A stretch of 64,000 bases of DNA from Mycobacterium sp. GA-2829 (GCF_001499965.1 NZ_LQIT01000021.1:1-64000); one strand, 5' to 3'; positions 29,231-39,816 are shown, counted from the first letter of the stretch. Numbers and translations: made by a program. Notes: generated from the letters alone by a model not told the origin.

Positions 29231-30418
29231 TTACACCGGACTTTCGTTACAGAGCCGAGCGGGCGGCTTGGTCAGCAGTTTGAGCGGGATGGGACCGGTC
29301 AGTTTGGTCCCGCGGGAGTGGTCACCGCTGGGCTTCGGCTTGACGCGGTCGACCTCGAGGGCCGGCGCACCGTATCCCTGGACGCACTCGGGGTCGGGTC
29401 CGTCGAGCGGCAGACCTGTGAAGAACTTGGCGGCCATGCAGCCGCCGCGGCAGGCGTCGTAGTGGTTGCAGCCGCTGCAGGCGCCGGCCGACTGCGGTTC
29501 GCGCAGTTCGCGGAACAGCTGCGAGTTCTGCCAGACGTTCTGGAAACCGTTGTCCGACAGGATATTTCCGGCCAGGAACTTGTCGTGGATGGCGAACGGG
29601 CAGGCGTAGACGTCGCCGACGGGGTCGATCAGGCAGACCACCCGGCCCGCACCGCACAGGTTCAGTCCGGCCAGCGCACCCGGTTCGCCCAGCCCCGAGA
29701 GGTGGAAGAACGAGTCGCCGGTGAGCACCCGCTCACCCTTGGCGACCAGCCAGTTGTAGAGCTGCACCTGCTGCTCGGCGGTCGGGTGCAGGTCGTCCCA
29801 CACGTCGGCGCCGCGGCCCGACGGCCGCAGCCGGGTGATGCGCAGCGTGGCGCCGTAACGGTTCGCCAGCGCCGCGAAATCGTCGAGCTGATCGACGTTG
29901 TGCCGGGTGACGACGACGGAGATCTTCGCGTCCTTGAACCCCGCGTCGGCGAGGTTCTCCAGCGCCCGCACGGCCATCGCGAACGACCCGGGGCCGCGGA
30001 CAGCGTCGTTGATCTCGGCGGTCGCGCCGTCGAGGGAGATCTGCACGTCGACGTAGTCGCTGGCGGCGAGCTTCGCGGCGATATCGGGGGTGATGCGCAC
30101 CCCGTTGGTGGAGAACTTCACCCCGACGTGGTGGGCGGTCGCATAGTCGACCAGCTCCCAGAAGTCCGGGCGCACAGTCGGTTCGCCGCCACCGATGTTC
30201 ACGTAGAACACCTGCATGCGCTCGAGCTCGTCGATGATGTCCTTGCACTGCTGCGTGGACAGTTCGCGGGGGTCTCGTTTGCCCGAGGAGGACAGGCAGT
30301 GCACACATGACAGGTTGCAGGCGTAAGTGAGTTCCCAGGTCAGGCAGATCGGCGCGTCGAGGCCGCGCTCGAACTGATCGACCAGGCGCGGAACCGGCGC
30401 CGGGAGTGTGGACGTCAT
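29231..30418 (-). CDS. mftC: Mycofactocin radical SAM maturase MftC
   Basis: This 395-residue radical SAM/SPASM enzyme carries the CxxxCxxC cluster at residues 34, 38 and 41 (YACNLSCVHCLSSSG), the GGGEP motif, and the SPASM cysteines near the C terminus (CGAGRVVC, VYACPFAIHDKF, CSGCNHYDACRGGC). MftC decarboxylates the C-terminal tyrosine of MftA and forms the Val-Tyr crosslink. ATG 30418 overlaps the mftB stop by four bases; the frame is open upstream but runs into mftB. Confidence 0.97.
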   Translation of the reverse strand: MTSTLPAPVPRLVDQFERGLDAPICLTWELTYACNLSCVHCLSSSGKRDPRELSTQQCKDIIDELERMQVFYVNIGGGEPTVRPDFWELVDYATAHHVGVKFSTNGVRITPDIAAKLAASDYVDVQISLDGATAEINDAVRGPGSFAMAVRALENLADAGFKDAKISVVVTRHNVDQLDDFAALANRYGATLRITRLRPSGRGADVWDDLHPTAEQQVQLYNWLVAKGERVLTGDSFFHLSGLGEPGALAGLNLCGAGRVVCLIDPVGDVYACPFAIHDKFLAGNILSDNGFQNVWQNSQLFRELREPQSAGACSGCNHYDACRGGCMAAKFFTGLPLDGPDPECVQGYGAPALEVDRVKPKPSGDHSRGTKLTGPIPLKLLTKPPARLCNESPV

Positions 30419-30702
30419 CGCGTCTCCTCGCAGACGAGCATCTTGGATTGGACGAGCACGCCGAGGGCGTGCAGGTACGGCGCCTGTTGCGCGTCGTCGA
30501 TACCCGCTGCGCGACAAGCCGACCGGGCGTCGTGGTGGTCGGCCAGCGAGTTCACCACGTCGACGATCGTGCGGTTCTTCAGGAACGACAGCTTGCGGGT
30601 CCCGAAGTGGTAGAGCAGCGCCCCGAACGGTTCGGGCCGCACCGCCACCTGGTGGTGCAGTCGCCACCGCAGATCGGGGTCGAACGCAACAGGCGCCGTC
30701 AC
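30415..30702 (-). CDS. mftB: Mycofactocin peptide chaperone MftB
   Basis: This 95-residue protein (from GTG 30702, VTAPVAFDPDLRWRLHHQVAVRPEPFGALLYHFGTRKLSFLKNRTIVDVVNSL) is a RiPP recognition element of the PqqD-like fold. MftB binds the MftA leader and delivers it to MftC. It starts two bases after the mftA stop and overlaps mftC by four, so the three genes are tightly coupled. Confidence 0.95.
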   Translation of the reverse strand: MTAPVAFDPDLRWRLHHQVAVRPEPFGALLYHFGTRKLSFLKNRTIVDVVNSLADHHDARSACRAAGIDDAQQAPYLHALGVLVQSKMLVCEETR

Positions 30703-30704
30703 GG

Positions 30705-30797
30705 TCAGTAGACCCCGCACATCCCGTCGATGGAGACCTCTTCGACGAGGGTCTCGGTGACGAGTTCGGTGTCTTCGGTGTGCTGATTGGGCTCCAT
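30705..30797 (-). CDS. mftA: Mycofactocin precursor peptide MftA
   Basis: This is a 30-residue peptide, too short for many gene finders. It begins [20 protein letters not shown] and ends in the invariant [10 protein letters not shown]. The terminal Val-Tyr pair becomes the cofactor core, and the acidic helical leader is read by MftB. An AAAGG ribosome binding site precedes the ATG at 30797. It is the first gene of the mft operon and is divergent from mftR. Confidence 0.97.
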
Positions 30798-30836
30798 GAG
30801 CACTGCCTTTCGTCGAGTAGGGTCGCAGTGGATTGT

Positions 30837-30855
30837 GACCTAGGTCGCCTACGAT
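30837..30855. promoter_or_regulatory. Candidate MftR operator and mftR -10
   Basis: The perfect palindrome GACCTAGGTC (30837-30846) lies between mftA and mftR. A plus-strand -10 (TACGAT, 30850-30855) follows it, so the palindrome falls in the promoter spacer of mftR and upstream of mftA. This fits repression of both by MftR. The -35 is weak. Confidence 0.5.
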
Positions 30856-30891
30856 ATGGCATCGGGTGCCAGAACGGAAGGGTGGGTTTCC

Positions 30892-31503
30892 ATGCGACAG
30901 GATTCCGCGCCTCGCGTGGGCCCTCGTGTGGGTAGAAGACGCTCCACCACCCAGGACCACATCACCGACGTCGCCCTGGAACTCTTCGCCGCGCGGGGCT
31001 TCGACGACGTCAGCGTCGACGACGTCGCGGCCGCCGCCGGGATCGCCCGGCGCACACTGTTCCGCTACTACTCGTCGAAGAACGCGATCCCGTGGGGCGA
31101 CTTCGACGCCCACCTCGAGCACATGCGTCAACTGTTCGACGATCTGGACCCGGCCGTCCCCCTCGACGAGGCGCTGCGCGAGACCCTGCTCGCGTTCAAC
31201 CGGTACGACGCCGCCGAGACCGCCCGGCACCGCGAGCGGATGCGCCTGATCCTGCAAACCGATGCGCTGCAGGCGTATTCGATGACCATGTACGCCGGCT
31301 GGCGGGCCGTCGTCGCCGATTTCGTGGCCGCCCGCGTCGGCCTCTCCCCCGCCGACCTGGTGCCGCAGACGGTGGCGTGGACGATGCTCGGGGTGGCGTT
31401 GTCGGCCTACGAGCAGTGGCTGGCCGACGAGGCGGCGGCGCTGGACCAGGTGCTCGGGACCGCGTTCGACACCGTCCGCGACGGCCTGCGCGCCCTCCGC
31501 TAG
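30892..31503 (+). CDS. mftR: Mycofactocin cluster TetR regulator MftR
   Basis: This 203-residue TetR protein has the DNA-binding domain [58 protein letters not shown], characteristic of MftR. MftR represses mftA and its own gene and is reported to respond to long-chain acyl-CoA. ATG 30892 is preferred over 30856, because the predicted -10 overlaps the earlier codon and GGAAGGGTGGG gives a ribosome binding site. A large palindromic repeat follows the stop. Confidence 0.92.
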   Translation: MRQDSAPRVGPRVGRRRSTTQDHITDVALELFAARGFDDVSVDDVAAAAGIARRTLFRYYSSKNAIPWGDFDAHLEHMRQLFDDLDPAVPLDEALRETLLAFNRYDAAETARHRERMRLILQTDALQAYSMTMYAGWRAVVADFVAARVGLSPADLVPQTVAWTMLGVALSAYEQWLADEAAALDQVLGTAFDTVRDGLRALR

Positions 31504-31504
31504 C

Positions 31505-31553
31505 GATTTCGGTGTAGTTCGTTGCGGTGAGCGCAACGAACTACACCGAAATC
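31505..31553. repeat. Dispersed palindromic repeat, copy A
   Basis: Two perfect 22-base arms (GATTTCGGTGTAGTTCGTTGCG and its complement, shown by the start GATTTCGGTGTAGTT) flank a five-base loop GTGAG. It begins two bases after the mftR stop. A closely related element with the same loop lies at 48138-48190. It could act as a transcription terminator or RNA-stabilising hairpin; there is no U tract. Confidence 0.85.
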
Positions 31554-31603
31554 ACTCTAGAAATGGGCGTCGGAGTATCGGACGCAACGGCGACGATGAG
31601 AGT

Positions 31604-32122
31604 GTGAGCGGCGAAACCGGGAGCGACGACCCCCCGCGGGCCCTGCTGGCGCTCTACGACGACGCCCTGCCGGCGGTGTACGGCTACTTCGTCCGGCGGG
31701 TGGCCGACCGCGGGACCGCCGAGGACCTGACTTCGGAGACGTTCCTGGCGGCGATGGACGCAGCCAGGCGGGGCTCGACGGCGCCGATCGGCGTCCCCTG
31801 GCTGATCGGGGTGGCGCGACACAAACTCGCCGACCACTACCGCCGACGGCACGACCGCAACAGCATCCCAGTCGCCGAGGTGCCCGAACCCGGTGAGCCG
31901 CACGACGACTGGGACGCGCAGCTGGACCGCATCGTCGCCGAGAGCGTGCTTGCGCAACTGCCCCAGCACCACCGCACGGTCCTGTCGCTGCGCTACCTCG
32001 ACGGCTGCACGGTGCCCGAATGCGCGGAGCTGATCGGCCGCACCGTGCACGCGACCGAGGCTCTGCTGGTCCGGGCCCGTCGCGCCTTCCGCTCGCACTA
32101 CCCGGAGGGGAGCACACCGTGA
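31604..32122 (+). CDS. ECF-type RNA polymerase sigma factor
   Basis: This 172-residue protein from GTG 31604 has region 2 (LLALYDDALPAVYGYFVRRVADRGTAEDLTSETFLAAMDAAR) and region 4 (VLAQLPQHHRTVLSLRYLDGCTVPECAELIGRTVHATEALLVRARRAFRSHY). It should direct RNA polymerase to an unknown set of promoters. Its TGA overlaps the GTG of the following VOC gene, so the pair is translationally coupled; the partner may modulate the sigma factor. Confidence 0.9.
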   Translation: MSGETGSDDPPRALLALYDDALPAVYGYFVRRVADRGTAEDLTSETFLAAMDAARRGSTAPIGVPWLIGVARHKLADHYRRRHDRNSIPVAEVPEPGEPHDDWDAQLDRIVAESVLAQLPQHHRTVLSLRYLDGCTVPECAELIGRTVHATEALLVRARRAFRSHYPEGSTP

Positions 32123-33372
32123 CCGACCACCCGGACCCGCTGTGGGTAATGCACGGTGACGAGCTCCCGGTCGACCCCGACCCGGCGTTCGCGGCCCGGC
32201 TGCGCGCGCGGCTGGAGTCGGCACTCAGATTGCCGAATCGCACAGAAGGAGTGGAGATGAGTGGCACCGATACCGCTGTGGCCGCGATCGCGCGGCCCGC
32301 CGCACTGCCCTACCTCGCCGTCGGCGATGCCCGCGCGGCTATCGACTGGTACGTCGACGTGTTCGGCGCGCGGCAGGCGGGCGCCCCGATCGTGATGGAC
32401 GACGGCCGCATCGGCCATGCGGAGCTCACGCTGGCGGGCGGCGAGCTCTACCTGGCCGACGAATTCCCCGAGCTGGGATTGAAAGCGCCTGCGCCCGAAG
32501 AGGTTTCGGTGAGTCTGCTGCTGCAGGTCGCCGACACCGACGCCGCGCTGAACCGGGCCCGCGAACGCGGCGCGCAGGTGCAGCGCGAACCCTACGAGGA
32601 CCACGGCTCGCGCACCGCCGCGATCATCGACCCGTTCGGGCATCGCTGGATGCTGTCCGGCCCGGTCACCGGCGTCGGCGCCAGGATTCGGCACGGCGAC
32701 CTGGGCTATGTGTCGGTGTGGGCGCCCGACGCCGAGCGTGCCGCCGCGTTCTACGGACACGTGCTCGGGTGGCGCTACGACCCGACGACGCGGCAGATCA
32801 CCAACACCGACCTGCCCACCGGCATCTTCGCGGGCGCGGGCCCGGCGACACTGTTCTGCTGCTACGCGGTCGACGACCTCGACGAGGCCCGCGGGGCGAT
32901 CATCGCGGCGGGCGGGACCGTCGGCGCCACAACCGAACACGATTTCGGGACGACGCTCGACGCGACCGATCCGCTGGGTAACGCGTTCGCGGTGTTCACG
33001 CCGGCACGCCCGACCCCGCGGCCCGCGCTCAACGGCACCGGACCCGGCGAACTGTCCTACCTCACCCACGAGGTGGTCGATTCGGCGCTGTTCCGCGACT
33101 TCTACGGGCGGGTGCTGTCGTGGACGTTCGAGTCGGGGCGCATCGCCGACGGGTGGCAGGTCGAGCACGCGCATCCGATGACGGGCATCGCGGGCGGCAG
33201 TGCGCGGTCGGCGACGGTGCCGCAGTGGACGGTCACCGACATCGAGGACGCGGTGCGCCGGGTCCGCGAAGCCGGTGGGTCGGTGCTGCAGGAACCCACC
33301 CGGCAGCACTACGGGATCTCCGCCGAATGCGTCGACGATCAGGGCGCGCGGTTCTACCTCGGCCAGTTCTGA
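32119..33372 (+). CDS. Multi-domain VOC (glyoxalase-like) protein coupled to the ECF gene
   Basis: From GTG 32119 the protein is 417 residues. The first 46 or so residues (HPDPLWVMHGDELPVDPDPAFAARLRARLESAL) resemble short N-terminal leaders seen in sigma-associated proteins. Three VOC-like modules follow: about 55-185 (PYLAVGDARAAIDWYVDVFGA), 190-305 (GDLGYVSVWAPDAERAAAFYGHVLGW) and 315-417 (FRDFYGRVLSWTFESG). A strong AGAAGGAG site before an in-frame ATG at 32257 could start a 371-residue form lacking the leader. The VOC fold covers metalloenzymes and antibiotic-binding proteins; activity here is unknown. Confidence 0.82.
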   Translation: MTDHPDPLWVMHGDELPVDPDPAFAARLRARLESALRLPNRTEGVEMSGTDTAVAAIARPAALPYLAVGDARAAIDWYVDVFGARQAGAPIVMDDGRIGHAELTLAGGELYLADEFPELGLKAPAPEEVSVSLLLQVADTDAALNRARERGAQVQREPYEDHGSRTAAIIDPFGHRWMLSGPVTGVGARIRHGDLGYVSVWAPDAERAAAFYGHVLGWRYDPTTRQITNTDLPTGIFAGAGPATLFCCYAVDDLDEARGAIIAAGGTVGATTEHDFGTTLDATDPLGNAFAVFTPARPTPRPALNGTGPGELSYLTHEVVDSALFRDFYGRVLSWTFESGRIADGWQVEHAHPMTGIAGGSARSATVPQWTVTDIEDAVRRVREAGGSVLQEPTRQHYGISAECVDDQGARFYLGQF

Positions 33373-33396
33373 CGGCCATTTCTCGCGCGAAACAGC

Positions 33397-34572
33397 TCAG
33401 CCCAGCACGTCGGCGATCGGCGCGCCGTTGGCGATCTTGTTGCGGGTTTTCATGACCTTGCCGGGCATCCCGCCGCCGACCACGCCGGCGACCACGCCGT
33501 CGCGTTCGTAGTACGCCAGGAACTTGCGGCCGTCGTCCTCGACGATGTGCACGGTGTCGTCGGCCTCGGGTTCGCCGAGGCACTGGATCTTCACGTCGTA
33601 CTGGTCGCTCCAGAAGTACGGCACCGACACCACGGCGGGGATGTCCTGGCCGAGCATCGCGGGCACCAGCACCCGCGCCTGGTCGGCGACGTTGCTCCAG
33701 TGTTCAACGCGCACTTGGTTGCCGACGGTGTCGAGCCACGAGGCGACGTCACCGATGGCCCACACGTGCGGTGCGCTCGAGCGGCCCTGCGAATCGCACA
33801 CCACACCATTGTCGAGGGTGATCCCGCTGCCGTCGAGCCAGTCGGTGCCGGGGCGCGAGCCGATGCCCACGACCACGATGTCGGCCTCGACCTCGGAGCC
33901 GTCGGACAGCACGACGGTGCGCACCTTGTCCTCACCGCGGACCTCGGACACCCCGACGCCGCAGCGCACGTCGACGCCCTCGGCGCGGTGCAGCCGGGCG
34001 ACCAACTCACCGATCTGAGCCCCGAGGACCGACGCCAGCGGTGCGGGCTGCGGTTCGACCAGCACCACGTCGACGCCGAGTTTGCGCATGCTCGCGGCGA
34101 CCTCGCAGCCGATGAACCCGGCGCCGATCACGACGGCGCGCCGGGCCGACCCGGCCTCCTGGCGCAGCTTGAGGCTCTCGTCGAAATTGCGCAGGACGTG
34201 GATGCCCGCCAGATCGGGGAACGACGGAATCCGCTTGGGCACCAGGCCCGTCGCGATCACCAGCTCGTCGTAGCCGATCTCGCGGCCGTCGGTCAGCGTG
34301 ATCTTCTGCGCGGTGGTGTCCAGGCCGGCCGCACCGGCGCCGAGCAGCACCGTGATGTCGTTCTCGGAGTAGAACTCGGCGGGTTTGAGCGTGACGTCGT
34401 CGGTCTCGGCGCGCAGCACTTCCTTCGACAGCGGCGGCCGGTCGTAGGGCAGGTGGTCCTCGTCGCTGACGATGGTGACCGGCCCGGAGTAGTTCGAACG
34501 CCGCAGTTGCTCGGCGGTGCGGGCCGCCGCGAGACCGCCGCCGACGATGACGATGCCACCTGAAGTGCTCAC
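33397..34572 (-). CDS. FAD-dependent ferredoxin reductase-like oxidoreductase
   Basis: This 391-residue protein from GTG 34572 starts VSTSGGIVIVGGGLAAARTAEQLRRSNY with the FAD-binding motif, has the NAD(P)H motif VVIGAGFIGCEVAASMRKLGVDVVLVE and the second FAD motif VWAIGDVASW. It matches ferredoxin/rubredoxin reductases that supply P450s or oxygenases, and its place near the mft genes resembles Rv0688. It could serve the P450 pair in this window, but that is conjecture. It converges with the VOC gene 24 bases away. Confidence 0.88.
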   Translation of the reverse strand: MSTSGGIVIVGGGLAAARTAEQLRRSNYSGPVTIVSDEDHLPYDRPPLSKEVLRAETDDVTLKPAEFYSENDITVLLGAGAAGLDTTAQKITLTDGREIGYDELVIATGLVPKRIPSFPDLAGIHVLRNFDESLKLRQEAGSARRAVVIGAGFIGCEVAASMRKLGVDVVLVEPQPAPLASVLGAQIGELVARLHRAEGVDVRCGVGVSEVRGEDKVRTVVLSDGSEVEADIVVVGIGSRPGTDWLDGSGITLDNGVVCDSQGRSSAPHVWAIGDVASWLDTVGNQVRVEHWSNVADQARVLVPAMLGQDIPAVVSVPYFWSDQYDVKIQCLGEPEADDTVHIVEDDGRKFLAYYERDGVVAGVVGGGMPGKVMKTRNKIANGAPIADVLG

Positions 34573-34625
34573 GTGGTGGTTGTACACGATGGACGCCCGG
34601 ATCGGTACGCCACCCTGTGCACTCT

Positions 34626-35072
34626 CTAGGGCCTGGCCCGCTCGATGAGGTTGGACAGCACCACGATGCTCTCGCTGCGTTCGATGTCGGCGCTGGACCG
34701 GATGCGTTCGAGCGCCTCCTCGAGATGGCTCATGTCGCGGGCGAGGACGTGCAGGATCGCATCGGCGGTGCCGGTGACGGTGGCCGCGCTGACCACTTCG
34801 GGGATGTCCGCCCACGCGGCCCGAAGCCGTTCCGGCGCAATGGTTCCGTGGCAGTACACCAGAACGTAGGCCTCGGTGTTCCAGCCGACGGCGTTGCGGT
34901 CGACGACGGTGGTGAAGTTGCGGATCACCCCGTCGTCGAGCATGCGGTCCACCCGGCGTTTGACCGCGGGCGCCGACAGGTTGACCCGCTGACCGATCTC
35001 GGCGAACGTGGCCCGGGCGTGCTGGGCGAGTTCGGCCAGGATGCGTTCGTCGGTGTCGTCCAACCGGTCCAT
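34626..35072 (-). CDS. Lrp/AsnC-family regulator
   Basis: This 148-residue protein from ATG 35072 has the N-terminal helix-turn-helix (LDDTDERILAELAQHARATFAEIGQRVNLSAPAVKRRVDRMLDDGVI) and a RAM ligand domain (EAYVLVYC, VVSAATVTGTADAILHVLARD). A GGGAGG ribosome binding site fits the start. It is divergent from the DDAH-rocD operon, as the homologous regulator is beside Rv2323c in M. tuberculosis, and probably senses arginine, ornithine or a related amino acid. Confidence 0.9.
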   Translation of the reverse strand: MDRLDDTDERILAELAQHARATFAEIGQRVNLSAPAVKRRVDRMLDDGVIRNFTTVVDRNAVGWNTEAYVLVYCHGTIAPERLRAAWADIPEVVSAATVTGTADAILHVLARDMSHLEEALERIRSSADIERSESIVVLSNLIERARP

Positions 35073-35082
35073 TCGGCCTCCC

Positions 35083-35160
35083 GCGCAATAAATCACTGCA
35101 TACCCGCCGTAAGCACAACAGATCGGGCGTCAGGACGCAATGCTCGGCGATTGTTTGCGC
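35083..35160. promoter_or_regulatory. Inverted half-sites in the AsnC/DDAH intergenic region
   Basis: GCGCAATAAATC at 35083-35094 and GATTGTTTGCGC at 35149-35160 are inverted copies matching in 10 of 12 positions, 66 bases apart. A further GCGCAA-like half (ACGCAAT) lies near 35136. Widely spaced symmetric sites suit wrapping by an Lrp/AsnC octamer. Binding is inferred. Confidence 0.45.
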
Positions 35161-35185
35161 CTCCAGGCCCCCATATGGTCGGCTC

Positions 35186-35979
35186 ATGCAGCGGATCCGC
35201 CACTACGTCATGACCCCGCCGACATTCTTCGCCGTCGATTACGCCATCAACCCGTGGATGGACCCCACCATCCCCGTCGACCCCCACCGCGCCCTCGACC
35301 AGTGGGAGGCGCTGCGCCGCACCTACAAGGAATTGGGCCACACCGTCGAACTCGTCGAACCGGTCGCCGGCCTGCCCGACATGGTCTACGCCGCCAACGG
35401 CGGACTGCTGGTCGGCGGCCATGCGGTGGTCGCCCGGTTCGCCCACCCGCAACGCGCCGCCGAATCGGCGGCCTACGCCGAGTGGATGAGCAGGCACGGC
35501 TACACCCCGGTCGAGACCCGGCACACCAACGAGGGTCAGGGCGATCTGCTGGTGGCCGGCCGAATCCTGTTGGCGGGACACGGGTTCCGCACCGACCGCC
35601 GCGCCCATGACGAGATCGCCGCCGCGGTCGGCCTGCCCGTGGTCAGCCTCCGGCTCGTCGACCCCCGCTTCTACCACCTCGACACCGCACTGGCCGTCCT
35701 CGACGACAGCACGATCGCGTTCTACCCGCCCGCCTTCGACACCCCGTCGCGGGACCGCCTGCGTGCGCTGTACCCCGACGCCATCGAGGTCGCCGACGCC
35801 GACGCCCACGTGCTCGGCCTCAACGTGGTTTCCGACGGCCACCACGTCGTACTGCCCGCGGCCGCAACCGGTTTCGCCGAGCAACTGCGGGCGGCCGGTT
35901 TCGCGCCCATCGGGGTGGACCTGTCCGAACTACTCAAGGGCGGGGGCTCGGTCAAATGCTGCACGCTGGAGGTACACCC

Positions 35980-35983
<4 letters not shown>
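35186..35983 (+). CDS. Dimethylarginine dimethylaminohydrolase-like amidinohydrolase
   Basis: This 265-residue protein has the pentein fold of DDAH: the substrate-binding MVYAANGGLLVGG, the catalytic His164 in FYHLDTALAVL, and the nucleophilic cysteine near the C terminus (GGSVKCCTLEVH, residues 258-259). DDAH converts methylated arginines to citrulline and methylamines. In the same operon rocD handles ornithine, so an arginine-related catabolic role is likely. Its TGA overlaps the rocD GTG. Confidence 0.88.
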
Positions 35984-38062
<2,079 letters not shown>

Positions 38063-38080
38063 TCAGGCTAACAGCAGAAC

Positions 38081-38094
38081 TGGAACGTGTTCTA
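38081..38094. promoter_or_regulatory. KstR-like operator
   Basis: TGGAACGTGTTCTA fits the KstR consensus TnnAACnnGTTnnA at every fixed position. It lies 46 bases upstream of the SDR start and 63 bases upstream of the stress-protein start, so it could control either or both. KstR is the mycobacterial repressor of cholesterol catabolism genes. Confidence 0.6.
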
Positions 38095-38157
38095 GGAACG
38101 TTGCGTGACCCGCGCCCGTTCGGCGCATACCATCGGTCGAGATCAAGGGAGGACACC

Positions 38158-38991
38158 ATGCCGCTCGGCGTGCTCATCGGATTCGACGGGTCACCGGCCG
38201 CCACCGCGGCTATCGAGGTGGCCGGCCGGTTGCTCCCCCAGGCGCACGCCTGGGTCGCCCAGTTGTGGACACCGCCGTTCGCCAGCGAGGGGCTGCGTAA
38301 ACGGCTGCGGGCCACGGTCGGCAGTGCCAGCGAGTTGGTCGAGCGCACCGAACGCGAGGGCGAGCACGAGGCCCAGCGTGTCGCCGCCACCGGCACCACA
38401 CTGGCCAAGGCCGCGGGCCTGGACGCCGAACCGCTGGTGAAAAGGTCTTGGGGCGGTGAGGGTTTGGTGCTCGCGCAGCTGGCCGAACAGGTCTCGGCCG
38501 ATGTGCTGGTGGTCGGCTCACGCGGGCTCGGCGGTGCACAGGCGCTGCTGGGCAGCGTGTCGGAGACCGCGGTGCACTACGCGTCGCGGCCGACGCTGGT
38601 GGCACCGGCGCCGATGCTGTCCGAGGAGTACGAGGCGCTGGCCGACGGTCCGGTCGTGGTCGGCTGGGACGGGTCCGGGGGTGCGCGCACCGCGCTGGCC
38701 GGCGCCCAGCACCTGTTCCCCGCCCGGCAGGTGATCGTGGTGTCGGTGGGCCCCGGTATCACCGAACCGCCGCCCGAGGGTGTCGTCGTCGAACACATCG
38801 AGGTGCCGCACGCCGACAAGGAACACGTCGTCGCCGACACGCTGACCGGTTTCGCCGCCCACCGCAGGGCGGCCGCGGTGGTGGTGGGCTCGCGGGGGCA
38901 GTCCGGGGTCCGCCAGGTGCTGTTGGGCAGTGTCGCCCGCGCGACGCTGCGCTGCGCGCACCGCCCGGTGCTGGTGGTGCCGGGGCCTTGA
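38158..38991 (+). CDS. Universal stress protein, tandem UspA domains
   Basis: This 277-residue protein has two Usp domains. The first begins MPLGVLIGFDGSPAATAAIEVA and ends with VLVVGSRGLGGAQALLGSVSETAVHYASRPTLVAPAP; the second begins VVVGWDGSGGARTALAGAQHL and ends VVVGSRGQSGVRQVLLGSVARATLRCAHRPVLVVPGP. The G-2x-G-9x-G(S/T) pattern suggests ATP binding. GGGAGGACACC precedes the ATG at 38158. Its stop abuts that of the next, convergent gene. Confidence 0.9.
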   Translation: MPLGVLIGFDGSPAATAAIEVAGRLLPQAHAWVAQLWTPPFASEGLRKRLRATVGSASELVERTEREGEHEAQRVAATGTTLAKAAGLDAEPLVKRSWGGEGLVLAQLAEQVSADVLVVGSRGLGGAQALLGSVSETAVHYASRPTLVAPAPMLSEEYEALADGPVVVGWDGSGGARTALAGAQHLFPARQVIVVSVGPGITEPPPEGVVVEHIEVPHADKEHVVADTLTGFAAHRRAAAVVVGSRGQSGVRQVLLGSVARATLRCAHRPVLVVPGP

Positions 38992-39816
38992 TCACAGGGA
39001 GTCGATGATCTGCTGACGTTTGGCCGCGTATTCGGCGTCGGTGATCGCGCCCGTGGCGCGCAGCGTCTCGAGTTCCTGCAGGCGCTGCGCGGTCGACGGT
39101 TCGGCCGGCGCTCCCACCGGACCGGTCGGCGCCATCGTCACCGGCGCGGGCATCTGCTGGACGGCCTGTCGCACGACGGTCTGGACCTGTTGGCGTGCAG
39201 CGGGATTCGCGCGGAGGTCGACCATGTTGTTCATCGAGATGCCGTGGGTCTTGAGGATCTGCAGGATCTCGAGCAGCGGACCGGACTGTCCGGTGAGGTC
39301 GTAGGTCCGGTTGTCCTCACTGACCGTGAACGTCGCGGGCATCAGACCGGCCACCAGAGCGCTTCTCTCCCAGTCGATCCGGTGCTCGTTGGTGGCCGGG
39401 TCGACGATCGCGACGAGTCTGCGGCCGGTGATCGTGGCCTGCCGCGACACCGATGCCACCACGCGGTCCTGAGTGGCGAACGGCGTCAGCCCCGGACCGC
39501 TGATGTGCAGGTCGAGTTTGACCAGCGGTTGTTCGTTGATCCTGGTGTTGGTGTCGTGAATGGCGGTGACCTGCGCCAGCGCCAACACACCCCGCGCTTC
39601 GAGTTCGGCAGTCCTGGCGGCCGAATGCGCACCGAACGCGGTGATGCCCAGGGCGACCAGCACGTCGGCGGCGGTGATCAGCAGCCCCGCCCAGAACATC
39701 CACTCGATTGTCGAGTCGGGCCCGAGCACGAAGTACATCGCGAGGAAGATCGGGCCGACGATGCCGCACAGCAGCACGAACAGTTGGATGCGGATGTAGC
39801 GCCAGAAGATCGACAT
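38992..39816 (-). CDS. Membrane protein with C-terminal SHOCT domain
   Basis: This 274-residue protein has two N-terminal transmembrane helices (IQLFVLLCGIVGPIFLAMYFVLG and MFWAGLLITAADVLVALGITAFG), a soluble middle domain (ALAQVTAIHDTNTRINEQPLVKLDLHI), and a C-terminal SHOCT motif (QRLQELETLRATGAITDAEYAAKRQQIIDSL). Function is unknown; SHOCT is a short oligomerisation motif. AGGAG lies seven bases before ATG 39816; ATG 39822 is also possible. Confidence 0.75.
   Translation of the reverse strand: MSIFWRYIRIQLFVLLCGIVGPIFLAMYFVLGPDSTIEWMFWAGLLITAADVLVALGITAFGAHSAARTAELEARGVLALAQVTAIHDTNTRINEQPLVKLDLHISGPGLTPFATQDRVVASVSRQATITGRRLVAIVDPATNEHRIDWERSALVAGLMPATFTVSEDNRTYDLTGQSGPLLEILQILKTHGISMNNMVDLRANPAARQQVQTVVRQAVQQMPAPVTMAPTGPVGAPAEPSTAQRLQELETLRATGAITDAEYAAKRQQIIDSL

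Noticed and set aside
27926..30310. 794-codon plus-strand frame across mftC and mftD
   Set aside because: It covers two confidently identified genes on the other strand and has no domain.
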